NCBI RefSeq assembly: GCF_009708215.1
Contig: NZ_CP046175.1
Location: 3,906,001 to 3,970,000 of the forward strand
Length of the DNA stretch: 64,000 bases
From: Occultella kanbiaonis
GTDB lineage: Bacteria > Actinomycetota > Actinomycetes > Actinomycetales > Beutenbergiaceae
Direction of reading: 5' to 3'
Shown: one piece after another, positions 48,559 through 56,925 of the stretch
How the letters are laid out: every line of letters starts with the position of its first letter
Position numbering within the stretch: position 1 is the first letter of the stretch
The notes under the pieces: model-generated
Database searches by the model: none
Told to the model about the DNA's origin: nothing
The model's input: the letters and a program-made list of their open reading frames with translations, nothing else
Made by a program: the position numbers and the translations under genes

Positions 48559-49601
48559 GCGCGCTTGTACACCCCAGCTTCTCCGAAGACGTGTGCGATC
48601 TTGTTGGCCCCGAGCACGAGGATCAGGCTGACGATCCCCTTGACCAGGCCGGCGGCGGCGGCGAAGCTCCAGTCACCGTTGATGACGCCCTGGTAGTAGA
48701 CGAACGTGTCGAGCACCTCGGCGACGCCGGCGCCGACGGCGCCGCGCTGCAGGATCAGCTGCTCGAAGCCGACGGTCAGCGCGTCGCCGAGCCGCAGGAT
48801 CAGCAGCAGGATGATGACCGGACGCAGGGCGGGCAGGGTGATGTGCCAGATCCGGCGCCATCGGTTCGCGCCGTCCATCACCGAGGCCTCATACAGGGCC
48901 GGGTCCACCGTGGACAGGGCCGCGAGGAAGATGATGATGCCCCAGCCCGCGTCCTTCCAGACCGATTGCGCCGTGATCAGGACCAGGAACGTGTCCGGGT
49001 TCGTCATGATGTCCGGCATCGCGATCCCGTTGTCCGCCAGGATCCGGTGCAACTGACCGGCGCCGCCCAGCAGCTGCTGGAAGATCGTGACGACCAGCAC
49101 CCACGAGAAGAAGTGCGGTAGGTACACCACGGACTGGATCGTGGTCCGGATCGCCGGCGTGATGACGCTGTTCAGCAGGAGCGCCAGCACGATCGGGATC
49201 GGGAAGAAGAACACCAGCTGGAACGCGGTGATCACGAGCGTGTTGCGGACCGCGTCCCAGAACAGCGGGTTCGTGAAGACGCGCTCGAAGTTCCACCAGC
49301 CCACGAACGGGGAGTCGAGGATGCCCACATACGGGGAGTAGTCCTGCCAGGCGATCACGTTGCCGAGCATCGGCACGTACGCGAACACGCCGAGCAGCAC
49401 GATCACCGGGATCGTCATGATGAGCAGCGACCGGTCCCGCTTGATCCGGCTCCACGCGCTCCGGTGCCGCACCGGCGGGCCGGAGCCGGCCCGCCGGGAG
49501 GACCGAGGTCGGTGGGCGGCCCGGGCCGTCCCGTCGGGGCCGTCGGAGCCGGCAGCGCCGTCGCTGCCGCCGGCACCGTCGCTGCGGGTCGTTGCGGTCA
49601 C
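48555..49601 (-). CDS. Carbohydrate ABC transporter permease (LplB type)
   Basis: A 348-residue permease with six helices and the EAA loop EASVMDGANRWRRIWHITLP. LplB-type features are FAYVPMLGNVIAWQDYSPYVG and the C-terminal GEAGVYKRA. A 55-residue disordered, Gly/Asp/Arg-rich N-terminal extension precedes the first helix and may be partly an early start. It overlaps the binding-protein gene by four bases and the LplC-type permease by four bases. Confidence 0.95.
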   Translation of the reverse strand: MTATTRSDGAGGSDGAAGSDGPDGTARAAHRPRSSRRAGSGPPVRHRSAWSRIKRDRSLLIMTIPVIVLLGVFAYVPMLGNVIAWQDYSPYVGILDSPFVGWWNFERVFTNPLFWDAVRNTLVITAFQLVFFFPIPIVLALLLNSVITPAIRTTIQSVVYLPHFFSWVLVVTIFQQLLGGAGQLHRILADNGIAMPDIMTNPDTFLVLITAQSVWKDAGWGIIIFLAALSTVDPALYEASVMDGANRWRRIWHITLPALRPVIILLLILRLGDALTVGFEQLILQRGAVGAGVAEVLDTFVYYQGVINGDWSFAAAAGLVKGIVSLILVLGANKIAHVFGEAGVYKRA

Positions 49602-51253
49602 TGCGCGTCCAGGATGCCGGTGTAGAAGGCGCGCAGCTCCTCACCACCCGAGGTCCGCCAGGTCTCGATCGCGGTGTCCAGGTCCGCCATGGACTTGCGG
49701 CCGCGGGAGATGTCCTTCTCGAGGTCCTCGAACGGCTGCGCCAGGGAGGCGTACTGGGTCGGCTCGGTGATCTGCATCCCGAAGAAGGCCGGGTCCTGGA
49801 CGTACCCGGCGGCGTCGGCCATCCAGGTGCAGAACGCCTCCACGAAGCCGGGGTACTGCACCTTGGTGTTCACCACGGGCGGGTCGGTCAGGAAGATGTA
49901 GGTGGGCTGCACCTCGGTCGCGGCACGTTCGGTGGACACCGGCAGGCCGTTCTGGTCGAACGTGAAGTGGACGTCCTCGAGGCCGAAGTTGATCAGCTGG
50001 TACTCGGTCGTGCCGAACGGGGAGGCGAGGAAGTCGGCGACCGCGAGCAGTTCCTCGATCCGCGCCGAGTCCTCGTTCTTCTTGATGAACGAGAAGATGT
50101 TGGCCGGGTTGCCCTTCCACAGGACCGGCGTGCCGCCCTCCGCCGCGAACGGCGTGAAGGGACGTTGGGAGTAGGTCGGGTTCGACGCCAGCTGCCGGCC
50201 GAGCGCCTCGTGCCAGCCGCCGACGCCGTCGTTGCTGATCAGCACCAGTCCGGACTCGAACCGGGTCTTGGCGTCACCGGAGTTGTCGGCGACGGCGTCC
50301 GGGTGCACCGACCCCTGCGCGAACAGCGCCGCGTTCCACTCGAGCGCGGCGCGGTACTCGTCGGTCTCGACGCGGTGGGTGAGCGTGCCGTCGTCGTTGA
50401 TCCGCCACTTCGGCACCACACCGTGGATGATCACCGAGGAGTTCCACAGGTCGTTCGCGCCCCACCGGTCGGCACCGGTGAGCTCCTTGGCCAGGTCGAG
50501 CAGTTCCTGGCCGTTCGTCGGCTGCGTGGTGATGCCCTCGGCCTCGAGGATGTCATCGCGGTAGAAGATCGCGTCGGTGATGATCTCACCGGGGAACGGC
50601 AGCGCCTTGAGCTGACCGTCGAAGACACAGAACTTCCAGACGTCCGTGGGGATGTTGGCGAGGTTCGGGTACTTCTCGACGGCGTCGCCGGCCAGGTACG
50701 GCGTGAGGTCCTCGAACAGTGCCTCGACGGCCTGGTCGAAGCGCGGCGGGATGTTCCAGGTGGGGATGGAGACCCAGTCCGGCACGTCCTGCTCGGAGGC
50801 GAGCACCGCGGCGAGCTTGTCACCGTAGGTGTTGCCGTCGCTGATCTGGAACGTGATCGTGGACCCGATGGCGGCGTTCACGGCGTCGAAGTACTGGTTG
50901 CCCTCGGTCGGCGGGATGGCGCCCCAGAGCGGGGTCATCGCGGTGAACTCCGAGCCAGATCCGGGCGGGGCGTCGAACACCTGGACCAGTTCCGTCGGGA
51001 TCGTCGCATAGCCCGCCGTGGACCCGTTCACGCTCGGGAAGTCAGGGGTCACGTAGTCGATCGGGATGTGGTTCGGCAGCGCGCTGGTGACGTCGCCTCC
51101 CCCGCCGCTCGGGCCGGCCGAACCACCGGGCGGCTCGGAGCTGCAGGCCGCCAGAGCGGCCGAGGAGGCCGCGCCGAGGCCGAGGATGGTCAGGAACGAC
51201 CGCCGGTTCAGCGGTAGCACCCGGGTCACGTCTGGGTGGGAGTCCAGGTTCAT
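49598..51253 (-). CDS. Extracellular solute-binding lipoprotein, Tat-type signal
   Basis: A 551-residue ABC binding protein. The signal region NRRSFLTILGLGAASSAALAAC has a twin-arginine motif and a lipobox Cys, so it should be exported folded by Tat and lipidated. The mature protein is of the LplA/oligosaccharide class (IPTTEGNQYFDAV-like PPTEGNQYFDAVN, YPGFVEAFCTWM). ATG 51253 is used; GTG 51265 is an alternative. The frame stays open antisense through the GH3 gene to 53800, without homology. It heads the importer operon; a promoter with a LacI-type operator lies upstream. Confidence 0.93.
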   Translation of the reverse strand: MNLDSHPDVTRVLPLNRRSFLTILGLGAASSAALAACSSEPPGGSAGPSGGGGDVTSALPNHIPIDYVTPDFPSVNGSTAGYATIPTELVQVFDAPPGSGSEFTAMTPLWGAIPPTEGNQYFDAVNAAIGSTITFQISDGNTYGDKLAAVLASEQDVPDWVSIPTWNIPPRFDQAVEALFEDLTPYLAGDAVEKYPNLANIPTDVWKFCVFDGQLKALPFPGEIITDAIFYRDDILEAEGITTQPTNGQELLDLAKELTGADRWGANDLWNSSVIIHGVVPKWRINDDGTLTHRVETDEYRAALEWNAALFAQGSVHPDAVADNSGDAKTRFESGLVLISNDGVGGWHEALGRQLASNPTYSQRPFTPFAAEGGTPVLWKGNPANIFSFIKKNEDSARIEELLAVADFLASPFGTTEYQLINFGLEDVHFTFDQNGLPVSTERAATEVQPTYIFLTDPPVVNTKVQYPGFVEAFCTWMADAAGYVQDPAFFGMQITEPTQYASLAQPFEDLEKDISRGRKSMADLDTAIETWRTSGGEELRAFYTGILDAQ

Positions 51254-51315
51254 GTTCGCGTTCACTCCTTCGTGGATGGCGGACCGCTGCCTCGGTGCGC
51301 CTCTGCGCGCACTCA

Positions 51316-51329
51316 TCGAAGCGGTTCGA
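51316..51329. promoter_or_regulatory. LacI-type operator O2
   Basis: TCGAAGC-GGTTCGA, a 14-base palindrome with one mismatched pair. It lies eight bases downstream of the importer's -10 box, the same arrangement as O1 at the GH42 promoter. Confidence 0.7.
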
Positions 51330-51337
51330 ACGTGCCG

Positions 51338-51367
51338 ATCGTAAGCCACCATGCACGGACAGCGCAA
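51338..51367 (-). promoter_or_regulatory. Promoter of the ABC importer operon
   Basis: On the minus strand TTGCGC (51367-51362), an 18-base spacer and TACGAT (51343-51338), followed by operator O2. The -10 is good and the -35 partial. Confidence 0.5.
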
Positions 51368-51494
51368 CCACTTCCCTCGCCGACTCCGACGGCTGGAAAG
51401 ACGCCCGAGGAACCGCCATAATGAAACGAGATGGACGGGCATCGAGTGGGTTGATGCCGACTGGGCAGAGAGACCGATCGCAACGCTCCGGGAA

Positions 51495-51508
51495 TCGAAC
51501 CGATTCGA
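51495..51508. promoter_or_regulatory. LacI-type operator O3
   Basis: TCGAACC-GATTCGA, a palindrome with one mismatched pair, 48 bases before the GH3 start. With O1 and O2 it gives the consensus TCGAA-S-CGN-TTCRA. Confidence 0.65.
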
Positions 51509-51556
51509 ACCGGGATCGCTCTCTCGCGCAGACGTCAAGGCGAAGGAGCATCGACG

Positions 51557-54478
51557 GTGCCTCAACGGGACACGGCAGGACCCAAGACCGGGCGGGACCT
51601 CCCGGCAGTCGTAGGCGACCTCCTCGCGCAGCTCACCGACGACGAGAAGGTGGCGATGCTGCACCAGGCGAGCCCCGCCGTCGAGCGTCTCGGCCTGGCT
51701 CCGTTCACGACCGGTGCGGAGGTGCTGCACGGGGTCGCCTGGCTCGGTCGGGCGACCATGTACCCGCAACCCGTCGGCCTCGCCGCCGGCTGGGACCCGG
51801 ACCTGCTTCGCCGCATCGGGGCGCAGGTGGGCACCGAGCTGCGAGCCAAGCAGGCGGCCGATGCGACGGTCAGCCGCAACGTCTGGGCGCCCGTGGTGAA
51901 TCCGTTGCGGAACCCGCTCTGGGGCCGTAACGAGGAGGGGTACTCCGAGGACCCGCACCTGACCGCGGAACTTGCCGCCGGGTACGCGCTCGGCCTGCGT
52001 GGTGATGACCAGCAGGTCTGGCGCACCGTGCCCACCCTGAAGCACTTCCTCGCCTACAACAACGAGACCGACCGCGCGGTCACCTCCTCGCAGCTGCGCC
52101 CGAGGGTGCTGCACGAGTACGAACTGCCCGCGTACCGGGGCCCGATCGAGGCCGGCGTGGTCGGCGCGGTGATGCCGTCCTACAACCTGGTGAACGGCCG
52201 GCCGAACCACGTGGCGCGCGAGCTGCTGGAGGAGCTGCGGTCCTGGACCGATCAGTCCCTTCTCGTCGTCTCGGACGCGGGGGCGCCCACGAACCTGAGC
52301 CGGTCCGAGCGCTACCATCCGGACCCCGTCGAGGCGCACGCCGCCGCGCTGCTGGCCGGGGTGGACTCGTTCACCGACAACGGCCAGGACCCGGCGCCGA
52401 CCCTGGCCCTGGTGCGCGAAGCCCTCGAGCGCGGCCTGATCTCGATGGCGGACGTCGACCGTGCGGTCGCCCGGGTGCTCACCGTGCGGGCCCGCTCCGG
52501 CGAGTTCGATCCGGCCGACCCGTACGCCGCCATCACGGCCGAGCACCTCGACCTGCCCGAGCATCGGGACCTGGCCCGGGAGGCCGCCGGGCGGGCCGTG
52601 GTGCTGCTCCGCAACTCCGGGGTGCTGCCACTGACGCCGTCCGGTTCGGTGGCGGTGATCGGCCCGCTCTCCGGCCGGGTGCTCCCGGACTGGTACGCGG
52701 GCACGCCGCCCTACACGGTGAGCATCGCCGACGCCGTCCGGGCCCGCTGGGACGGCACCGACGTCACCGTCGTGGACGGTTCGGACCGGATCGCCCTGCG
52801 CTCGGTCAGCACCGGCGCCTACCTGCGCGCCGGCGCCGACCAGGTGCTGGTCGCCGACGCACCGGGCGCCGGTGAGGACGCGCTCTGGGACATCACCGAC
52901 TGGGGGCACGGCGTGCTCACCCTGGCCGGGGCAGGTACCGGACTGCTGCTGCGCGCCGACGGCGAGCAGGTCGTGGCGGATGCGACCCGGCCACAGGGCT
53001 GGGTGGTCGGTGAGTCCTGGCGTGCGCACAGGCACTCCGACGACACCTGGTCCTTCCAGCACATCGGCACCGGTCGGTGGCTGCGTGTGGAGGCGCACGG
53101 AGGCGGCGTCGGCGCGACCGGCGCCACCATGGACGAGGCCGAGCGGTTCGTCCGCCGGCTCGTGCGCTCGGGCACGGCGGCCGCCGCGGCCGCGGCGGCG
53201 CACGCGGACGTGGTGGTGTGCGCCGTCGGCAACGACCCGCACCTGCTCGGCCGGGAGACGCAGGACCGGCCCGGACTCGCCCTGCCGGCCCCGATGGCCG
53301 AGCTGTGGCGGACCGTCCAGGAGGCGAACCCGGACGCCGTGCTCGTCCTCGTCTCGAGCTACCCCTATGCCCTGGATGCCGCGGCCCGGGACGCCGCGGC
53401 GATCGTGTGGACCTGCCACGGCGGCCAGGAGGCGGGCAACGGGCTGCTGGACGTGCTCCTCGGCGAGGTCGAGCCGAGCGGTCGCCTCCCGCAGACCTGG
53501 TGGGCCGACGGGTCCGACGCCGGTGACCTGCTCGACTTCGACATCCTCGGCTCCGGCACCACCTACTGGTACTCCGAGGCCGCGCCGCTGTTCGCGTTCG
53601 GGCACGGGCTGACGTACTCCCGGATCGGCTACGACGCGCTGACCGTCGAGACCGTCGAGACCGTCGGCACCGACAACACCGCCGTACTCGCCCGCGTGAC
53701 GGTGTCGAACACCGGGGACCGGCTGGCCACCGAGGTCGTTCAGGTCTACACCGACTCCCCCGGGCACCCGGTGCCGTTCCCGCGCCGCCTCGCCGCCCAT
53801 GCTCGAGTGAGGCTGGCGCCCGGGGAGCGCCGCACGGTCGAGCTACGGATCCCTGCCGAGCGGTTCTCGGTCTGGGACACCACCCGAGCAGCGATGGCGG
53901 TCCTGACCGCCGACTACCGGGTGCTGGCCGGTCCGAACGCGGCCGACACCCCGCTGGTGGTTCGCGTCGCCCTTGCCGGCGAGCCCGTCACCGCGCACCG
54001 CCTGCCCCTGCGCGCGGTCGACTTCGACACCCACTCCGGCACCCGGATCGAGGAGGCCACCCCGGCCACGGGCGAGGTGGTCACCGCGCCGTCCGGCTCG
54101 GGATGGCTGGGCTTCAGCGCCGTCGCCGACCTCGCCGAGGCGGCCAGCGTGACGGTCGCCCGCACCGCGCCCGGACCGGCGTCGGTGACCCTGGAGACGA
54201 TCGCCGACGGCGGAGCGCACCAGTTCGCGCGGGCGGAGGTCCCCGCGGGGTTGGGCCGGCACGATCTCGCCGAGGTGTCGCTGGCGCCGCTCGGGGCCGG
54301 GCTCGCCGCCGGGCCGGCGCAGGACGAGCGGGCACCAGGGCTTCGGGTCGTCCTGGCTGGTCCGGTCCGATTGGCCGGGGTCGAGGGACGAACCAGCACT
54401 GCAGTCAGTGCCGCCGACGCCTCATCGCTGCCCGGAGGCGGCCAAGACACGACGGAAACGGGAAGCCGGCGATCGTGA
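51557..54478 (+). CDS. GH3 beta-glycosidase with beta-trefoil-like insert and C-terminal module
   Basis: A 973-residue GH3 enzyme without a signal peptide. The barrel starts LTDDEKVAMLHQASPAV; the nucleophile is Asp240 in LLVVSDAGAPTNL. TLKHFLAYNNETDR is the conserved KH region. The second domain is interrupted at ~405-525 by repeats such as RSVSTGAYLRAGADQVLVAD and FQHIGTGRWLRVEA, resembling a fascin/beta-trefoil insert where some relatives have PA14. A fibronectin-like domain and a CBM6-like end (TLETIADGGAHQFARAEV) follow. Likely cleaves beta-glucosidic or beta-xylosidic bonds of imported oligosaccharides. GTG 51557 follows AAGGAG. Confidence 0.93.
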   Translation: MPQRDTAGPKTGRDLPAVVGDLLAQLTDDEKVAMLHQASPAVERLGLAPFTTGAEVLHGVAWLGRATMYPQPVGLAAGWDPDLLRRIGAQVGTELRAKQAADATVSRNVWAPVVNPLRNPLWGRNEEGYSEDPHLTAELAAGYALGLRGDDQQVWRTVPTLKHFLAYNNETDRAVTSSQLRPRVLHEYELPAYRGPIEAGVVGAVMPSYNLVNGRPNHVARELLEELRSWTDQSLLVVSDAGAPTNLSRSERYHPDPVEAHAAALLAGVDSFTDNGQDPAPTLALVREALERGLISMADVDRAVARVLTVRARSGEFDPADPYAAITAEHLDLPEHRDLAREAAGRAVVLLRNSGVLPLTPSGSVAVIGPLSGRVLPDWYAGTPPYTVSIADAVRARWDGTDVTVVDGSDRIALRSVSTGAYLRAGADQVLVADAPGAGEDALWDITDWGHGVLTLAGAGTGLLLRADGEQVVADATRPQGWVVGESWRAHRHSDDTWSFQHIGTGRWLRVEAHGGGVGATGATMDEAERFVRRLVRSGTAAAAAAAAHADVVVCAVGNDPHLLGRETQDRPGLALPAPMAELWRTVQEANPDAVLVLVSSYPYALDAAARDAAAIVWTCHGGQEAGNGLLDVLLGEVEPSGRLPQTWWADGSDAGDLLDFDILGSGTTYWYSEAAPLFAFGHGLTYSRIGYDALTVETVETVGTDNTAVLARVTVSNTGDRLATEVVQVYTDSPGHPVPFPRRLAAHARVRLAPGERRTVELRIPAERFSVWDTTRAAMAVLTADYRVLAGPNAADTPLVVRVALAGEPVTAHRLPLRAVDFDTHSGTRIEEATPATGEVVTAPSGSGWLGFSAVADLAEAASVTVARTAPGPASVTLETIADGGAHQFARAEVPAGLGRHDLAEVSLAPLGAGLAAGPAQDERAPGLRVVLAGPVRLAGVEGRTSTAVSAADASSLPGGGQDTTETGSRRS

Positions 54479-54509
54479 GCTGAACTGCCGCGGGTGAGGT
54501 GCTGGGCGG

Positions 54510-55091
54510 TCAGTGGCGCACCCGATAGCGCAGGTGTAGCACCCGGTTGCCCTGAATCACGACGTCAGGATCCTCCAGCAGGTGCTGTGCTCGGACCGAC
54601 CCGAAGTAGCGCTTGCCGGACCCGAGCACGACCGGTGCGACGTCCATGCGCACCTCGTCGACCAGGCCCGCGGCGAGCACCTGGCCACCGACGTCGCCGG
54701 CGGCGACCTCGATGATGCGCTCACCCACGAGCCCCCGCGCCTTGGCCATGGCCGCCTCGACGCCGTCGACGAAGTGAAACGACCCCTCTGGGTCCCAGCC
54801 CTCGGGCTCCGGCCGGTGCGTCACGACGACCACATGGTCGACCCCGCCCGGAGGTTTCCCGTCCCAGCCGTCCGTCAGGTCGAAGACGTGGCGGCCGACG
54901 ATCGTCGCGCCGATCTGGTCCCAGTACGGCCGGACGTGGTCGAAGGACGTCTGCGACACCTTCAGCACGCCGCTCTCGTCCAACGGGACGTCACCGCTGA
55001 GCAACCAATCGAACAACGGCCCGGGCTGGTCGTTCTCGTCCGCGATGAAGCCGTCCACCGACACCGAGCTGTACATGACCGTCGTGCCCAT
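54510..55091 (-). CDS. Dihydrofolate reductase-like (RibD C-terminal domain) protein
   Basis: A 193-residue protein of the RibD-C/DHFR-like fold. It shows MYSSVSVDGFIADEND, ATIVGRHVFDLTDGW (cofactor-side helix), AAGDVGGQVLAAGLVDEVRMDVAPVVLG split over residues ~135-162 and a final strand. The family uses NADPH to reduce varied substrates, and true folate reduction is doubtful. It starts at ATG 55091, 65 bases after the AraC-type gene on the same strand, so the regulator may control it. Confidence 0.9.
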   Translation of the reverse strand: MGTTVMYSSVSVDGFIADENDQPGPLFDWLLSGDVPLDESGVLKVSQTSFDHVRPYWDQIGATIVGRHVFDLTDGWDGKPPGGVDHVVVVTHRPEPEGWDPEGSFHFVDGVEAAMAKARGLVGERIIEVAAGDVGGQVLAAGLVDEVRMDVAPVVLGSGKRYFGSVRAQHLLEDPDVVIQGNRVLHLRYRVRH

Positions 55092-55124
55092 GGGCGCTCC
55101 TCTGCTGGGGATTTCCCTCAGATT

Positions 55125-55147
55125 AGAGCGTCGTGAGCCGTCGCTCT
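55125..55147. terminator. Small hairpin after the AraC-type gene
   Basis: AGAGCG (55125-55130) pairs with CGCTCT (55142-55147), extending by two bases with one mismatch. It lies ten bases beyond the stop of the regulator and before the DHFR-like start. It is a weak terminator or attenuator candidate, with no T-tract. Confidence 0.3.
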
Positions 55148-55156
55148 TGTAGGAAA

Positions 55157-55993
55157 TCAATCGGCCGGCAGCGGCCAGCTGTCCAGCACGTGGCCGGGAT
55201 GCTCGCGCATGAACCGCTGCCGGGCTTCGACGTATCGCGTCGGGGTGAGCCCGGTGAAGGCCCGGAACTCGTGGCCGAAGTGGGCCTGGTCGAAGTAGCC
55301 CGCCCCACTCGCGAGGTCGGCCCAGTCGATCGGCCCGGCGGGGTCGATCGAGAGCACGGTAGCGGCGAAGCGGTAGGTGCGGGCCAACCGCTTCGGCGTG
55401 ACGCCGATGAGCTCCTTGAACCGCTGTGCCAGATGGGTGCTGCTGACCCCGGCCGCCACCCTCAGGTCGTCGATCGCCACCGCCCCGCCGGTCGCCGCGA
55501 TGACTCTGCTCGCATGGCGGATCAGTCCCAGGCCGGCCGTCTCGCACAGCCGTCGCATCAACTCCTCCTCGAGGAGGGTCAGCATCTCGTGCGGTCCCAC
55601 GGCCGTGGCCAGCCGGTCTCGCAGCTCGGCGACGGCTGGTCGACCCCAGATCTGCTCCACCGTCACCGGCCGGTCACACAACTCGGCCGCCGGCATCGGC
55701 AGGAACGGGGCCAGCCCCCACGGCTTGAAGTGCACGCCGACGGACCGGGTCCGGAGTGGGTAGCCGAACTCCCACGCGCGGGTGGGCATCGTGACCACGC
55801 AGCCGTCGGCGTACTCGGCCATCTCGACGTCGGTGCCGGCGCGGATGCGGAACGGCGCACCGAGGTTGACGATGAGCAACGCCGCCGGCGGCGGCAGCGT
55901 CAGCCGGGCGTACGGCGACTCACCCTCCAGGTAGTAGAGGTCGTCGATCAGCCCGTCCAGCGGAGGTCGCGGCACCCTTGGCACGTACTCCAT
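55157..55993 (-). CDS. AraC-family transcriptional regulator
   Basis: A 278-residue regulator. The N-terminal part (MEYVPRVPRPPLDGLIDDLYY) is the sensor domain common to AraC proteins of the DUF6597 kind. The C-terminal AraC HTH covers residues ~175-270: AIDDLRVAAGVSSTHLAQRFKELIGVTPKRLAR in two blocks, then ASGAGYFDQAHFGHEFRAFTGLTPTRYV in two blocks. ATG 55993 was chosen at the beginning of homology; upstream codons run antisense to the VOC gene. It is followed by the DHFR-like gene. Confidence 0.92.
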   Translation of the reverse strand: MEYVPRVPRPPLDGLIDDLYYLEGESPYARLTLPPPAALLIVNLGAPFRIRAGTDVEMAEYADGCVVTMPTRAWEFGYPLRTRSVGVHFKPWGLAPFLPMPAAELCDRPVTVEQIWGRPAVAELRDRLATAVGPHEMLTLLEEELMRRLCETAGLGLIRHASRVIAATGGAVAIDDLRVAAGVSSTHLAQRFKELIGVTPKRLARTYRFAATVLSIDPAGPIDWADLASGAGYFDQAHFGHEFRAFTGLTPTRYVEARQRFMREHPGHVLDSWPLPAD

Positions 55994-56146
55994 GTCCACA
56001 GTATCGCCGACTCCAAGCCGACCACACCCTGCATGGTGAGGAGCCGCCCAGGCGCTCGAAGTCCAGAGCGATCCAGTACCGGACGAGCGTCCGCGGTCCA
56101 CCGGTCCCAACGGTTCCTCGCCGACCGGGAGCACTACGATCGGGGG

Positions 56147-56854
56147 GTGGCCGGAGAGCGGATGTACCCGATCCTGCCGTGTCCTGATCTCGCTGAGGCG
56201 ATCGAGTTCTACGGCTCGTTGGGCTTTGCGGTCACGTACCGGCAGGAGAAGCCGAACCCGGCCGCGGTGGTTCAACTGGAGGACATGGCGATCCACCTGG
56301 CCGGCGTGCCAGGGTACGAGCCCGAGTCCTCGCCGTGCAGCGTGATCGTCACGGTGCCCGACGCCGAGCGGTTGCGCTCGGACTTCGCGGACGGTCTGCG
56401 TGCCTCGCGTGGCCGTGTTCCGGTGGAGGGCGTTCCTCGGCTTCTCAGGCTGCGCCGCAAGGCGGGCACCGCGGTGGGTTTCAGCGTGATCGACACCGGT
56501 GGGATCTGGCTGCGCTTCTACCAGGAGGGATCGCAGGAGGAGACAGCGACGACCCGACGCGACGGCCTCGCACGGGTGATCGATGTCGCGGCTCGGCAAG
56601 GGGAGGCGCGCGGTGAGGATGGGCTCGCCCTCGCGAAGGTCACCGCGGGTCTGGACAGGTACGCCGACGCTCCGGTGGCTGAGCGGATCGAGGCGCGGGT
56701 CTATCGCGCCGAGTTGCTGATCAGGCTCGGTCGCGCCCAGGAAGCGAGCTCGGAACTCGATGCCGTGGACGCCCTGATCGCCGAGTCCGGCACCGCCGAG
56801 TACTCCGCTGAGACGCTCCTCGAGCTGCGGACGGCAACGGTCCCGCCGACGTAG
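56147..56854 (+). CDS. VOC-fold (glyoxalase/bleomycin-resistance-like) protein with helical C-terminus
   Basis: A 235-residue protein. Residues ~5-120 form a vicinal-oxygen-chelate domain: RMYPILPCPDLAEAIEFYGSLGF, then AVVQLEDMAIHLAG and a final GIWLRFYQ. The remaining ~110 residues are helical and TPR-like (RVYRAELLIRLGRAQEASSELD). Start is GTG 56147 or ATG 56162. VOC proteins include metal enzymes and drug-binding proteins; the His/Glu metal ligands are only partly recognisable, so a binding role is likely. Confidence 0.85.
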   Translation: MAGERMYPILPCPDLAEAIEFYGSLGFAVTYRQEKPNPAAVVQLEDMAIHLAGVPGYEPESSPCSVIVTVPDAERLRSDFADGLRASRGRVPVEGVPRLLRLRRKAGTAVGFSVIDTGGIWLRFYQEGSQEETATTRRDGLARVIDVAARQGEARGEDGLALAKVTAGLDRYADAPVAERIEARVYRAELLIRLGRAQEASSELDAVDALIAESGTAEYSAETLLELRTATVPPT

Positions 56855-56925
56855 CGCCCGACGAGACCGACGTCCATGGGGTTCGCAGGGTCCTGATGCG
56901 GACGCGCCGGGTGCAGACTGGAACC

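Larger units (their letters stand above)
51254..51556. promoter_or_regulatory. 303-base divergent control region between importer and GH3
   Basis: This gap has no gene. It contains a promoter for the importer, LacI-type operators O2 and O3, and the ribosome-binding site AAGGAG eight bases before the GH3 GTG. I could not find a convincing -10 for GH3; TTGATG at 51451 is a possible -35. Confidence 0.6.

Noticed and set aside
51254-53800. Upstream extension of the binding-protein frame across the GH3 gene
   Set aside because: The signal peptide at 51253 fixes the N-terminus; the extension is antisense to conserved GH3 sequence.
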